Part shown: positions 1 through 12,066 of the stretch, piece after piece
Layout of the letters: the number at the start of each line of letters is the position of its first letter
Numbering within the stretch: the first letter of the stretch is position 1
Assembly (NCBI GenBank): GCA_947034895.1
Contig: OX344765.1
Location: forward strand, 48,365,001 to 48,429,000
Reading direction: 5' to 3'
Length of the DNA stretch: 64,000 nucleotides
Source: Rhytidiadelphus loreus
Lineage: Eukaryota > Streptophyta > Bryopsida > Hypnales > Hylocomiaceae
Program-made: the position numbers and the translations under genes
The notes under the pieces: generated by a model
Databases searched by the model: none
Told to the model about the DNA's origin: nothing
Seen by the model: the letters and a program-made list of their open reading frames with translations, nothing else

Positions 1-127
1 GGCCAAGACATGGATTTTAATTGTCTCTCATGGGCGGTTTTATTCGTAGTGGCTAAATAGAAGCACATAGCTTCAACTCTAGCTTGTCTTTTGGAATTTT
101 ATGAGCTGCGAGCGGCTATGAAACCAT
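1..127. other. Left flank, no gene seen
   Basis: Unique-looking AT-rich DNA running up to the CACTA-type element. Nothing coding or structural could be supported. Confidence 0.5.
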
Positions 128-2981
128 CACTACAAGCAATCAACCACATTTGTGACTGGGCAACAATGCCTTGGTGTCTGGTTTGACTTAAAAATCAATA
201 CTAACTCTGTAAGTGCACCAAACCTAAAACATCCACAACATCCAAGTGATTTTGCAGTCGTGACTATGACTGCAAGATGAAGAAGGAACAAACTCCAACA
301 TTCATTTGCAGTTTTCCATTCACAGTACTATCGACCTCTTGGCAAGGAAATCGGAGGTATCTAATGTAGAGGACTCATTCACAAATGATGACTTTGCTAT
401 CATACAATTGTAAAATGACTTGTAGGAAAAACAAATGACTTCAAAATGAATTTTTGCACTACTGACGTGGAAAGCACTATGTTGATGTGGACTCAAATAA
501 ATTGTTCCTTCCTGAGCCATGGCTCTACCCACTCTAAGATGACTTTCCTAGTCAAATTCAAGTAATATGTAGTCAGACCTTGCAAGTGGAGGCACTAGGA
601 CGCGACAACAACATGACTTTGATGTCACTTATAGAAGGTAAATGGGCATGTTTGAAATTTCTACTATGTAGGCCACTGCCCGCTTGGATAGGGCTTATCT
701 AAGCTCAATATTGAAATGCAACTGTAGTGGAAACAAGACAAAGGAGTGTTGTCACTAATGACTACAAGGAGGCCTTTTACAGCAACCATATTGTAGTATT
801 GTGCTACAATTAGATTTTTTTTATTACATCTGAGCAAAATCAAGGTACCGTACATCGAATAAAAAAACAGTCATTATCTCTAGACCATTGTGGCTTTGTG
901 CCACTACACTATTACTACACAATGACTGCCAATGACTATATGAAACAAGTTCAAGTCAAGAGCACCAAGTCATAATTGCTCTAGTGTTCTTCTAGTGGTA
1001 GTAGGTTTTCTTCTACTAACTATTCTATGACTCTGACTAGGTTAACCATCTCTGATGGAAGTGACAATCTTTGAAGAGAAGTTAGACCTGTGCTCTCCAT
1101 TGTAATGCTAATAAAGCCATCCATTGTGTCTACTACCTCTCATTGTGCTCTTGCCTCTTTGCGTTGTACAACTTTCCAACTAGGTCTCCCTTCAACATCA
1201 GAAAAGAAAACTTATGTGGCTTGTCTAGGAAAAATGAAGGCTCTACTATGCGATGTAGTTTGCGACGAAAGTTCACTACAAGGAACCTAGAGTTGTCCTT
1301 TGTGTAAGTGGGATTCCTACAATTGTCTTGGTCTTCATCCACTTACACCACAATAGAAATCAATGATCTCAAAGCTATCTTGTTGTTGTAGCTCACCAAC
1401 CATGTCATTGTCTCATTTTCCACTCAAGAGTGGTTATCAAACTCAGTGATGCATACATACAGCATGGCTTTTTGTGATGACTTTTTGTTGAGGAACAAGC
1501 AATCTTTGTCCTTCAGGTTTGTCAAGTCTAGCTCCAAATCTTGCATAGTGCTCCAAATTCAATTTGCCAATGCAGGCAAGTAGGGATTTGCTAGTTCTTT
1601 GGTTGTCCACTTCTTGCGCCTTCAAATAGCTCTCATGAGATGGAACCCTCAAGTCAAAAAAACTAGTATAAAAGCAGACAAACAATTCTCAATCAAAATA
1701 GATATAACCAAGGTAAATGCAACACAATGGTATGATTTCATAATGACTCCAACTCAATGACTTTAAAGTTGCGTTATAATAATTTGCTTTGAAAACAACT
1801 GAGATATGACTTCTGCACATCTTTCGCACTACTATGCAACTGGACCAAGAACTGGATCTAAGCATGACATCCCTAAATACTACGGTCTATGTGGTTCTTA
1901 CATTCTCTGCAATGGCGCATCAAATAGAGAGGTCACAAAGAGACAATTGTTCATGAGTGCAAATCTTGCATACTTGCAACATTCAAGAGTAGATGTTGGT
2001 GTGCTATGTCACAAAACTCAAAACTCATCACATAAGGCCTCCCTAGTACTCTTTATGTGCCAATCCTTTTCAATCCCTTTAAAAGTTTTGTCTATAACTT
2101 TTGATTTGTGACTCAAAATCTAAAATGGATTTATTGAGAAGAAAATAACTTTCATTAGCTCAAAGATTTTGAAAAAAAGTTAATCTACTATGCCCTAATG
2201 AAGTTTGAAATATTACTTGTAACACAATCATGCATTTTACATATCCCACATGGTTTGTCTTACCTACTACTACCCCATTTTTATAAAGGACTTGTCATTT
2301 TATCTCTTCATACTCACACACTAAATGGCTTTGGAAGCCATGTGACACATATGTCAAATATGGTGTCTTGTGTATTGTTGTGGAACTTTGATTGTACTTG
2401 TATGTGAATATAGAATGACTACTTATGCAATTGTCATTACATTCCTTTTTTGCACACATCACCACAAATTGAAAATGACTTTCCAGGTCCTTAGATAGCA
2501 ACCTAAACCCTAAATGTATGTTACTTAGAATGACTACGGAATGACTTGTAATGTGTCATTCCATTTGGATGGCACAAAGACTCCATCACAACTTCTAAAT
2601 GACTACATAATGACTTCACAATGACTTACATATCACTTTGACTTGGATGTCTATGTCAGGAATACTCAGACTATATCACAACTACAAAATGATTACATAA
2701 TTGGTTAACATGGACGTCCACGCCAACTAAAATTCCTCTAAAAATGGTCAACTATCCGGCCTTTCTCAAAAATTTGCTTGTCCTCCTCATCAGCCATGTA
2801 GACCCGCTCATCCCTTTTCATCCAAGGCAGAAGTGGATGGTGATAGTACAATCACAGTCATTTAAAGAATGACTTGTCTACTATGACTACAAGGCTCCAA
2901 GTCATTTTTATGTCATTGTTACTAGAATGATTGTTGTGCAGTCATTTTTGTAGTCATTTATACCCCTAGTTTCTTGTAGTG
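128..2981. mobile_element. Non-autonomous CACTA (En/Spm)-type DNA transposon
   Basis: The left end reads CACTACAAGCAATCAACC at 128 and the right end, read on the minus strand from 2981, is CACTACAAGAAACTAGGGG. CACTACAAG is the classic terminus of plant CACTA transposons. Both ends are flanked directly by CAT (125-127 and 2982-2984), matching the 3-bp target duplication of this superfamily. Behind both ends lies a shared subterminal block, TGACTGggCAACAAT on the left and TGACTGcaCAACAAT on the right. The interior is peppered with AATGACT or AGTCATT motifs, which fits subterminal repeat arrays. I see no transposase reading frame, so this would be a non-autonomous derivative of 2.85 kb. The short terminal match (about 11 of 12 bases) is the main weakness. 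Confidence 0.6.
2040..2290. repeat. Half of a foldback repeat (CCCACATGG family)
   Basis: This segment matches the right half of the foldback element at 55165-55750. It shares the 'tctactatgcc.taa' block, then 'tttacatatcccacatggtttgt.ttacctacta'. It lies inside the CACTA-type element, so it is either a nested insertion or part of the captured interior. Only one arm is clear here. Confidence 0.5.
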
Positions 2982-2984
2982 CAT

Positions 2985-4289
2985 CAAGTTTTGGTGGTCT
3001 AGACTTGGTGGTTGGGGGCAAAAAAGCCTTCATTGCTCACCCATGGGATTTATGGAAGGATAGTTCATTTTTTATGACTCCACAAATGAACTCATTTTTA
3101 TGACTCCACAAAATTTGGAAGAGCACATATTGGAACAAACAAATTTTGTGTTTGTCTAATTGTGTTTGTCCAACTATTTCCAATTGGAAGAGCACCTAAA
3201 GAAATTATTCTCCGATGAGCACATATTAGAACAAACAAAAAAACTATGATGTTTGAGCCAAATTGTAGAGCAGTATGGCATAGCTGGGGTAGAGCAACAA
3301 GACTCTTGATCCATGTGGTTTGCAATAGCAACCAAAGGTGTAGAAATCTACTTCAAAGAAATATAGGAAGGAGGCAGTGACCAAGAGAACTTGGCAACTA
3401 TTGGTAGGCCTGGAATAGGAAGCAAAGGTGAAAGAGGAGCAAGAGTTCCTTAACCCCAAAGTGACATTGAGGACAAAAAGTGTCCTCAAAGTTTTTCAAC
3501 CCCAATTTGGCGTCATTTGCTAAACTTGGATGGAAAAATGCAACAAAGAGCATTTGCAGGATTCTAGGAAAACCTACCCAACGACACCAAATATAAGGAA
3601 TTTTAGAAAAGATTGTGATTTCTAATTTGCTCTAAAGTTTTAGATTAGCCAAAAGTCTTCAAATGTTGCAAAGAAAAGACGGATGGGACTGAAGATCTTT
3701 GTTCTTGCCTTGCCAAAGATTTGTTCGTTGAAATCGCCCCCAAAAATTTGTACAACTTCCATTCAATGTATGGGTGCTTTCACCTGCTCGAATTTTCCTG
3801 GTTTTCATTTTACTAATTTTTTGAAAGAAATGGTCTTCCATTTGAAGTGTTGGACCTACCAGTGTAAAAGACATCAAGTACATTAGTTTTTTTGAGCTTT
3901 TATGATTTTATAAAGTGGGGGCAGTCGTTTGTTTGTTGAGCTAAAATTTTGTAGTAGAAGTTTGTGGCTAATTTGGAAGTTTGCTAGTTGTACTGGGCAG
4001 CCAAAGCAAAAAGAACACCATTTGAACCTACTACTTTTTATCTACTAGCAGTATTTTTCCACGCAAAAAAATATACTAAATAAGATAATCACTGGTTGAC
4101 AAATTTTGAGCTGATTTGTAGACTACTATAGTTTTCCTTTCTATGCTTGGATTTACTTGGAAAGCAATTGATTTGCTTGGAGGAAAATTCAAAAATGAAC
4201 ACCTGTACAAGAAATTCTGAAAGGAAAAAAATCCCATGTCACTTTGGGGTTAAGTTGTATATTGATTGTTTTGCCTTTAGTCTTAAGAA
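2985..4289. other. Intergenic DNA, no supported gene
   Basis: Short open frames occur on both strands around 3100-3490 and 3660-3890. They overlap antisense to each other, are low in complexity and resemble no protein I know, so I treat them as chance. The tail runs into the decayed retroelement. Confidence 0.4.
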
Positions 4290-5580
4290 TTTGGGAATGT
4301 TGAAGAGACAAGAGGTATGTATAAATTTGATGGATGATGCACTAATTTATCACAAAGCGTACAAGTATAGCAAGATGATTCAAGCTCGAATCAAGGAGTT
4401 ATTCAAAGCTAGCTTGATGGAATTGGCTTCATTGGCTTCTGAGTATGTATCGGCGACTATTATGCCATCTAAGAAAGAAGATTATGAAAATTGAATTGAA
4501 AAAAGATATGTGGAGACTATTGTAAATTTAATAAATTCATACAGTTATACCATTATGCAATGCCAACATTAGAGGAGAATTTTGAAGCTATTGGCCATGC
4601 CAAGGTATTTAGTACTTTGGATCTCTAATTGAATTATTAGCAACTTGGTATTTTAGAAGACGATAAAAAAAAATATTATTTTAGAGAATTGATGATGATG
4701 GGAAGGACAAACATACTTTATCAATGGAGGTTCTTTCCATTTGGTTTGAAAAATGTAGTTGCGGAGTTTCCATTAGATGTTTCTACCTACTTTGGAGGGT
4801 CCAACAACAATGCAAAGACACAACATAGTTCATATGAGGGAAAGAGTATAGTAGCAATTTGGACTATCACTCATTTTTTATGTTATTTATATGATAACAA
4901 ATTTCTAAACCACCAATCGTTGAAGTGGCTAATGGAATCCAACAAGCTTACATGGGAGTTTCTATAATGGGCTCTAATGCTAATGGAGTATACTACACGA
5001 GTTTGGAGAATGTGGATGCCAATGGCTTGAGTTGCAATCTAAGTCTTACCCAAGTGGACTTTCCAAAGACCTGATGATATGTGGAGGAGGGAAAAGATTC
5101 ATTACCATAGTGGCATTGTGCCACCTATATATTTAAGTCTTATGACAATGTATAGAGACCTTATCAAGAAAGCAATTGTGGCTACGATGGAAGTGGATGG
5201 TGGTGAAGACTCTTGGGGCACCAAGAATATTTTTGATGACGTTAAATATTTGAAATATTTGAAGCATGGTGAATTGTTAACCATGGTGTCAACCAAGGCG
5301 ACTACTAGAGAGATTGGATTCTACAATAAACTAAGAGTTTTGTGAAGGAGGGGGTTCATTTACTTTGAATTTGAGTTAGATTGCAACAAAAAGGTCGTTC
5401 TGACATCTCATGAGAGAGTGAAGTTGATCACGCATGTGCACAAGGATTTAGATCAATTTGGAGTGTGAAGAGCTCACAACTTGCTACAAATTCACTATTG
5501 GTGGTGAGGTATACAAATGCAAATCCAACAATTGGTATTCAAATGCATGGTATGTGATAGAATGCATGTATCATTTAATA
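4290..5580 (+). pseudogene. Decayed Ty3/gypsy retrotransposon pol (RT - RNase H - integrase start)
   Basis: Successive pol fragments lie in order on the plus strand. 4320-4500 holds a pre-RT segment (AYKYSKM ... IKELFKASLMELAS ... ATIMPSKKEDYEN), followed by a remnant ending 'GHAKVFSTLD'-like at 4590-4630. At 4720-4760 is an RT core (QWRFFPFGLKN). At 4820-4960 is the RNase H region (HSSYEGKSIVAIW and DNKFLNHQSLKWLMESNKL). At 5030 are remains of a D-A-N-G-L-S motif in another frame. 5240-5340 is a linker, and 5420-5575 is the integrase HHCC zinc-binding start, with H..H followed by KCMVCDRMH. Frame changes near 4640 and 5000 and stops at 4965, 5343, 5466 and about 5507 make it non-functional. 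It breaks off after the integrase zinc finger. LTRs, gag and protease were not identified. Confidence 0.8.
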
Positions 5581-5627
5581 CCTTAATGCCTATAAGCATT
5601 ATAATATCCACCCTTGGTATTAAATGA
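5571..5627. repeat. 12-bp perfect inverted repeat beside the pol remnant
   Basis: TCATTTAATACC (5571-5582) and GGTATTAAATGA (5616-5627) are exact reverse complements, 33 bp apart. They sit where the gypsy pol similarity stops, so this may be a small insertion or a deletion junction. Confidence 0.5.
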
Positions 5628-5732
5628 ACACAACCAAGCTCTTAAGTAATTATGAGCTAAAAAATATCCTACGTGGGTGCCTACATGTGGTCCATTGTGC
5701 GTTTGAAAGAATGAATTTTTCTATATGCTTAA

Positions 5733-6334
5733 CCCCTAAAGGTTAGAACACCGTTTTTTGGCAACATAGTGATTTTGGACAGCTCACTACAAATGGAATT
5801 TTTATTTTTTTTCTTTGAAATTTTCACACAATATGAGCCCACAAAGTACGTAGCTTTAAGACCCAAAAAATTTCATAATTTTTTATTGCATGGTTAAAAA
5901 GTTATTGCATGATATGTAATTTTCAGTGGTCACCGAGTAGCCTGGGCAATCCAAAAAACTTCTTTAAAAATCACTTTCTTAAGAAATAAAAATTTGAAAC
6001 TGGTTCTCTAGATTTATATATACATAGAATGATTCAAAACTTTCCGCGTATATGTAAATCTAGAGAACCAATTTCAAATTTTTATTTCTTAAGAAAGTGA
6101 TTTTTAAAGAAGTTTTTTGGTCTGTCCAGGTTGCCCGGCGACCACTCAAAATTACATATTATGCAATAACTTCTTAACCATGTAATCAAAAGTTATGAAA
6201 ATTAGTGGGCCTTAAAGCTACTGCTCGGGTGCATGTTGTGTGAAATTTTCAAAGAAAAAAAATAAAAATTCCATTCATAGTGAGCTGCCCAAAATTACTA
6301 TGTTGCCAAAAAATGGTGTTCTGACCTTTAGGGG
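5733..6334. mobile_element. Foldback/MITE element with TTAA target site (602 bp)
   Basis: Nearly the whole element is a palindrome. The left arm begins CCCCTAAAGGTTAGAACACC and the right arm, read in reverse, begins CCCCTAAAGGTCAGAACACC. The two arms stay similar for almost 300 bp into a short centre near 6040. Both outer ends abut TTAA (5729-5732 and 6335-6338), the expected target duplication of piggyBac-type transposons, whose termini also start TTAA-CCC. No coding capacity. Related copies are at 35647-38712 and 38759-39682, and a diverged one at 13259-13895. Confidence 0.75.
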
Positions 6335-6338
6335 TTAA

Positions 6339-8525
6339 TTGATGTAAATTGAAAAAGAAATAAACTAACAATTTTGGCCGAACCAAACAAGGACTCTATG
6401 GTTTTAAGTAAAAGAGTTCATAGGTAGGGGATATAATCTGAAGTTGTAGATAAGATCATATCATTTCTAAAATGGTAAAACTCATCCCAATCCAAGTCTC
6501 CTAGAAGAAGTTATGACTGGATGAAGTTTAACCTTTGGAAGGGTAATTCAAACGTCATCCAAGGTTTTCTCTGGACTCTTAAGCTAAATTTGAAGCTAAA
6601 TTTTGGCTATAGTCTTAAGGTAAAATCTACTATTTAAATTCTAAATTTGACCTTAGATGGATAGAAATTCCCCAAGTTCATCCAATTTCCATTCTAAACT
6701 TCATCCTTCATTATCATGTGGAGTTTAAGTTGATTTTCTAATTATAAATTATTTTTGGATTCCTCTAACCTTATCTTATATGATTGTATATGCTAAATTC
6801 TACTTGGTAGTCTTCAAAGATTCTATAATTAACATCTATTTCATTCTAAAGACTCTAGATTTCTTTTGTCAATTTATTCTTTTTAGAATTTTAGATGAAT
6901 TTCAATAAGTTTCATCCATTCTTGTTCCCAAACTTCATCTAGTCCTATCTCACTTGTTTAAAGTCTATTTTCTAAGTGTCTTAAGTTTTTGAAAATCTTT
7001 GACAAGCTTCTAGAAGGATCTAAAACTAAACTTAAAATAAAAACCAAGTTTAAAGGTTTAAATCTAAATTATCATTCAACTATGGTTTAAGATCCCTAAT
7101 CAAAAGACTTGGAAGAAAAATAGTGGAATTAGGCACTTACCTTAGAATGAACCTCATCCAAGAGGTCTTTGAAGATGCCTTTAGCGCCCCTTCATTCTTG
7201 ATTTTGTCCCTTGTTGTTGATTTGCTTACCACTTAATTTTTAGAGTTTTTGATACAAGTCATTGGAAATTAACTCCAAATCCACTTCATGCTTTCTTTTA
7301 AATTTCCATTCTTCTATTTTCTTTGTAAATTATTTTCTTTTTTCTTCCTACTCCTTTCATTAAATTCCTATTCTTTTTAATTATTGAAGTCTACAATTTG
7401 ACTTTCCAAAAGAAAACAGTTATTTAAATTCCCAAGACAAAATTCAAATAATACTAACTTCTTGTCCTCCTTGCCTAGAGGTCAATTATTGTAGATAGAA
7501 AATTTTGATGGCTAAATGAAATTTTCCTTATATCTCCCCCTAATCTTATTTTGATTGCAACTATTTGAATACTATGATCTTCCTAGTATCTTCCAACTCT
7601 ACATTTCATTTACTCCTTCACCTTTGCAAATGGTTTTCATTCTCTCTTCATGTTTTGGTTATGGTTTTTTGTTATTCAAGTCCAAATTGCAATTGTAATA
7701 CTATACATGATACTTCCAACCTTGTTGCAAAATGAGAGGAATGATTTCTTAATTAGTTCATTTCTAATCAAACAATTGAATTGGTTTTGCAAACTTTCCT
7801 TAGACCTTTGCTATCTCTTTGAACCTTTCCTTTTGGTTTTAGTTGCTAGTCAAGTCCCATACCCCCCATGAACCATTAGATGGTCGAAATGCCACACCGG
7901 TGGGTCACCAAATGTGTTGGAATCTTGAGCCCCAAGCCCATTAGATGCTTTGGACCCCCACACTATAGCCCATCAAATGCATTGAAAACCTTTACAGTGG
8001 ACTATTAGATGATTAAAACCTTGTAATCCATCATCTAGTTGCTAATGATCTAATATCAGCTACTATGGGTTCAATACTACTACTTGGGATCAGTGTTGCT
8101 ACTTGGATTTTATATTGGCTTTTTGGGTGTGATCTTTTAAATTTTATTGATGGCTTCATTATTTGGGAACTAAAACTTGAATTTTTGGAAACTAAACTTG
8201 AAACTAGAACTTGTTATTTTAAAAACTAAACTTTGGGACTTAGAATCCAAGTTTTGGAAACCAAACTTTGGAAACTCCCCTTAAAACACCCCTTTTTCTT
8301 GTAGTGTAGGAATTCTCAATCCTATTAGATTTCATAGGTTGAATGTAGGTATCCAAAGGTAGAAGATACTAAGCCAATTGATAGGGTTGCCAAAGCTGCA
8401 ACAATTAGCTAGTGATTGGTTTCTAGATTATTTGTTTTCAAGTTTATAAACTTGCATCATGTACATAGTCTTTCCAGATGCAATGATCTTTTGCAAATTG
8501 GTTATCCATTCCTCCCGTTTGTTTG
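6339..8525. other. AT-rich repetitive-looking DNA, no gene
   Basis: Low-complexity pyrimidine/purine-rich text with scattered TTCATCC/GGATGAA words. It resembles 23440-24450 in composition and word usage (for example 'ggatgaa.tt.atacct'), suggesting two diverged copies of one old repeat. A short open frame at 7650-7871 looks like translated low-complexity DNA and is not annotated. Confidence 0.35.
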
Positions 8526-8825
8526 TTATATCATTGCTTTTAAAATTTGATGATCAGTACTTAGTTTTTTGAGAAATCTATGTATTTCTTGCTCAAGTAT
8601 CTCCATGTTTAGGATTTTAGGATGAACTTGCATTAACTTTCTAAGCAACAAACCTTTGTAATTTCTACATGTTCTAATAAAGAGGGTTTCACTTGGTTCT
8701 AGCAAAAAAAGGTTGGTACCTTCACTTATGATTCCTTCTATTTTAATTCCACACATGTCATTGACACCAATTGTTGCACCTCCATCCCTTGTGTAAAGAC
8801 CAAGTCTTCTATCTATCACATCTCA
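8526..8825 (-). CDS. Unrecognised ~97-residue open frame
   Basis: An uninterrupted minus-strand frame of about 97 codons with normal amino-acid composition (GLYTRDGGATIGVNDMCG near the start, a mixed charged C-terminus with EILEQEIHRFLKKL). It stands out from the low-complexity surroundings because it looks like globular protein. It opens at a GTG directly after a stop, with no ATG near its start, so if real it is an exon or a retroelement fragment. I do not recognise the family and see no promoter or splice sites I would trust. Confidence 0.25.
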
Positions 8826-11254
8826 CTCCACATTTGTCTTGTAATTGTGCTCAAACTTGCCCTCTATGTATTCCTTGCTAACACTTTGCTAATCACTTGC
8901 TAATATCATTGTTAGAATTAGATTTGACCCAAGTGACGACCTAGTCTTTGCATACTAAAAACACATGTTTTCACCAATCACTCACTCCATTGTTGCCTTG
9001 AGTACTTCACTAGCAGTTATTTTAGAAACAATGTGAGACCTACTATAGGATACATTTTAAATGTTGGAGCTAATAATTTAAAAAATATTCAAGTTACTAT
9101 GGTATTACTTCTTTGAAGTGTATTTTATTACAACTACTATATAGTACATTGTAATGATCCATAGTAAATAATTCGTAAATCTATAGAAAGGTCAGAATTT
9201 GATTATGTCAATGTTCAATTCTTAATATAACACCATTCAATCCTACACTACTCAATTCGACACAAGACACATAGGAGAAACAATCATAAGCTTAATAGTG
9301 TGTAGTATTAATAGAATGCTATTTGAGAGACAATGCCCCTCTCACTAGGCTTTAAGGAAGACCAAAACCTCTCAAAACCTTAACCGCTGACAACTATCAA
9401 TAAGTCCAGTTGTTACGGCTAGGTCATAACCAGGGTTGTTTTGGTTGACATCGTGACAACCCAACAAACAGACGTTAGACAATGTCTAGTAGAGTCTCTG
9501 CAACATCTAATAAAGTGAAATTTACCTTTGACTTTCCAAAAAATTATCCCCTTTTTACTTAGGCCACGTGTGGGTCCAAGAAGGATGGGCGAGTGTGGGT
9601 AGGGGTGACTGCAGGTAAGGTAGAACTGCCCAATTCCGTCAGTGATTCAATTCCGTGGTCTATAGCTTTGTTCCAATTCCGTCAGAAAAACATGCAAATT
9701 TGCTTCAGATTCTGACAAGAGTAGTTTATTAATGCTATTAAAAGACAACGTGTCAATTAATGATTGGTGGATCTTCAAGTGCTATTAGACATTGGAAAGC
9801 GGTATTGAGTTGTAAGAGGACGTTTATGAATCCAGTCTAGTGGTGGTTTTGCGATTTCACTTTAGAAACTCACAGAAATTACAATTTTTATTGGAAAATT
9901 ATAATTCCACTTGGGTTTGACTCCTGAAACAAAAACACACCTCTAAAAAATATGTGTCTTTCCTAGAGTTGGCTCTAATATAGTCAGATTGCGAATCAGG
10001 GTGATAATGGGTAGTTCTACCTTACATGGCAGTTGTGGGTAGGGCAACCTTGGGTAATACAATTCAAAACTGCCACTTCTGCTGCGTTCATCCAAGAAAA
10101 AAGAAAAAACATATTTTTTAGAATCTAACCATAATACCTTGTACTTCACTTGTCTAAGATCACGTGGTAAAAATTTCATGAAGTTTGACCATATAGATTG
10201 GAAGATATTAACATTCAAAGTTGGAAAAAAGTTTATTTGAACCTTGACCTACAATTTCAGTTGACTTTGACTACTATTTGTAGAATCTTTTTGCACTACA
10301 GACTTTTAATTAAAAAATATATATGTTGAAGAATTAAGTTGAAGGTCTAGGGAAAAAATTCCCTCCAAAAAACACTTGATTTTCATTCTTTAATCCCTAA
10401 ATTGGATTTTGGGCAGTTATCTACAGTCTCAATTTTTGTCATGATTTTTTGAAACTTTTTTTGAAGATAGAAAAACTAATTATCTTTGTGGGAATGTAAT
10501 GTTTTTTCAAGTGGTAACTAGGAACAAAAGTTATGCCCAAATAAGTTCAAAACAAGGGAGATTGGGCAACAAAAACAATTTGAAAAATATGAAATTTTGA
10601 GTTTTGAGTTTTTTTTCCTCATGAATTATAATTTTTTTCTACATGGAAAGCTTTGATTCATTTCATTTGGATAAGTGGTGTGAAATTTATAGGCAATCTA
10701 AGAATCTTCTTCAGAAAATAACTTGCAAGATTCATTTGTGAATGCAATTTTTACAATTTTTTTTCCACTTGCCATGGTTCAGTTTGCTTGCTAGAACAAT
10801 CTCACCGTTGGGATTAGTGCATTTTAATTCCATCTTAGAGATAATAATAATTTAGATTTTCTTTCTATCTTGTACCTACTTCTATTTAAATTTCTTTTTA
10901 AGAATGAAAATTAAGATTTTTGAATTTTTTGTCCTCCTAGACTCTCAACTCAATTTTCCAACATAAATATTTAAACCTCAACACTCTGTAGTTCAAAAAA
11001 TTTAAGTTAAGAAGGTTCAGAGTCAAATAATCTAGTTTAACAATGTAAGTTTTCTTCACTTTAAACATAGATATCTTGCAATTTGTGCAATCCAAAAATT
11101 TTGAAATTTATCCTACACATTCTCATATTGGTAAGGTATAAGATCCTATTGTTATATGTACAAAAGAAACAAATTTCAAATTTTTGTACTCTTTGTAATA
11201 GAAATGGCAATTTGAGTGTTTTTTGACAAGAAAAAGGCCTTGATCCTTTTAGGG
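8826..11254. other. Intergenic repeat-rich DNA ending in a TTAA-type element end
   Basis: No supported gene. Between about 10080 and 11254 the sequence carries words typical of the TTAA-bordered family ('ttggaagatattaacattcaaagttgg', 'atcttgcaatttgtgcaatcc'). It closes with GATCCTTTTAGGG followed by TTAA at 11255-11258, which looks like the right end of another old copy. Its left end was not located. Confidence 0.4.
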
Positions 11255-11639
11255 TTAAGAATTTGTTAAGTAGAAGTAGGTGATTGATGACATTGAGTTG
11301 CTCTACACAAAATAGGGAAATTAGATTGTCCCATACTAATTCTCAACATATAACAGTATATCAATATTTACTATTATTTACCGTATAGTACCCAACCTCA
11401 AACAAATGTCATCCCTCCAATGGTGCTAATATAATAGGGTGAGTGCATGTAACAATACCAAAAATAAACTCAAAGAGTCTCGACGTGGACAAGCGGAGAG
11501 TCATGAGCTAACTTTTTCCGGGAACTTTTTTAGGTCAGCCATGCAACCTAATTGTTTGATTTCACTATTCTGTGTACCTTATTTACTCTATACACAATGT
11601 CACTGGTACTACCGCCTTCTTCTTCCCATCATTAATGTT

Positions 11640-12066
11640 GACAAAGAGTATTGGACAGCCCCAGAGTTTTTTTCAGCGTGGCAACTTCACGGCCGGGACC
11701 TGAAGCTCAAGATGCAGACGTTCCTGGCATTATCTTCCGTACAAAGAAGATGTGCAAGTCAGGGAGAGGCCTGGCTTTGAACATATGTTTTTCAAAGGCG
11801 GTAATAAGCTTCCATGGATCACCCAAAGTAGCAGCACAACCATTCGTACATTCTGGACTTGTTTAAACAGTGTGGGATGCACTCATGCATTCACCTGAGT
11901 TGAGCTGTCGTGGCTTTTTCAAGATCCCTCCATGATGTCTTGTACTTAGCAATTTCTTTTTCCCCCTCCTGTGCATGTTTTTCTTGGCCCACAATGAAAT
12001 TGGTTTCACAGGCATCTTGACCTCCATTGGAACAAAGCCAGCTTTAAATACTGAGGTCAACGTATA
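11640..12066 (-). pseudogene. Broken minus-strand reading frame, weakly TPX2-like
   Basis: One minus-strand frame runs from about 12066 down to 11640, interrupted by a TAA near 11866 and a TGA near 11710 but without a frame change. The first part reads AGFVPMEVKMPVKPISLWAK. The second reads AFEKHMFKARPLPDLHIFFV, then GPGREVATLKK after the stop. F-K-A-R-P-L-P-D followed by spaced K/P residues resembles the repeated motif of TPX2 spindle-assembly proteins, but the match is short. Local GC is higher than around it. This could be a gene-fragment relic or the exons of a decayed gene. Confidence 0.3.

Noticed and set aside
1273..2981. Alternative left end CACTACAAGGAACC for the CACTA element
   Set aside because: The base triplet before it (GTT) does not match the CAT at the right end, whereas the site at 128 does.
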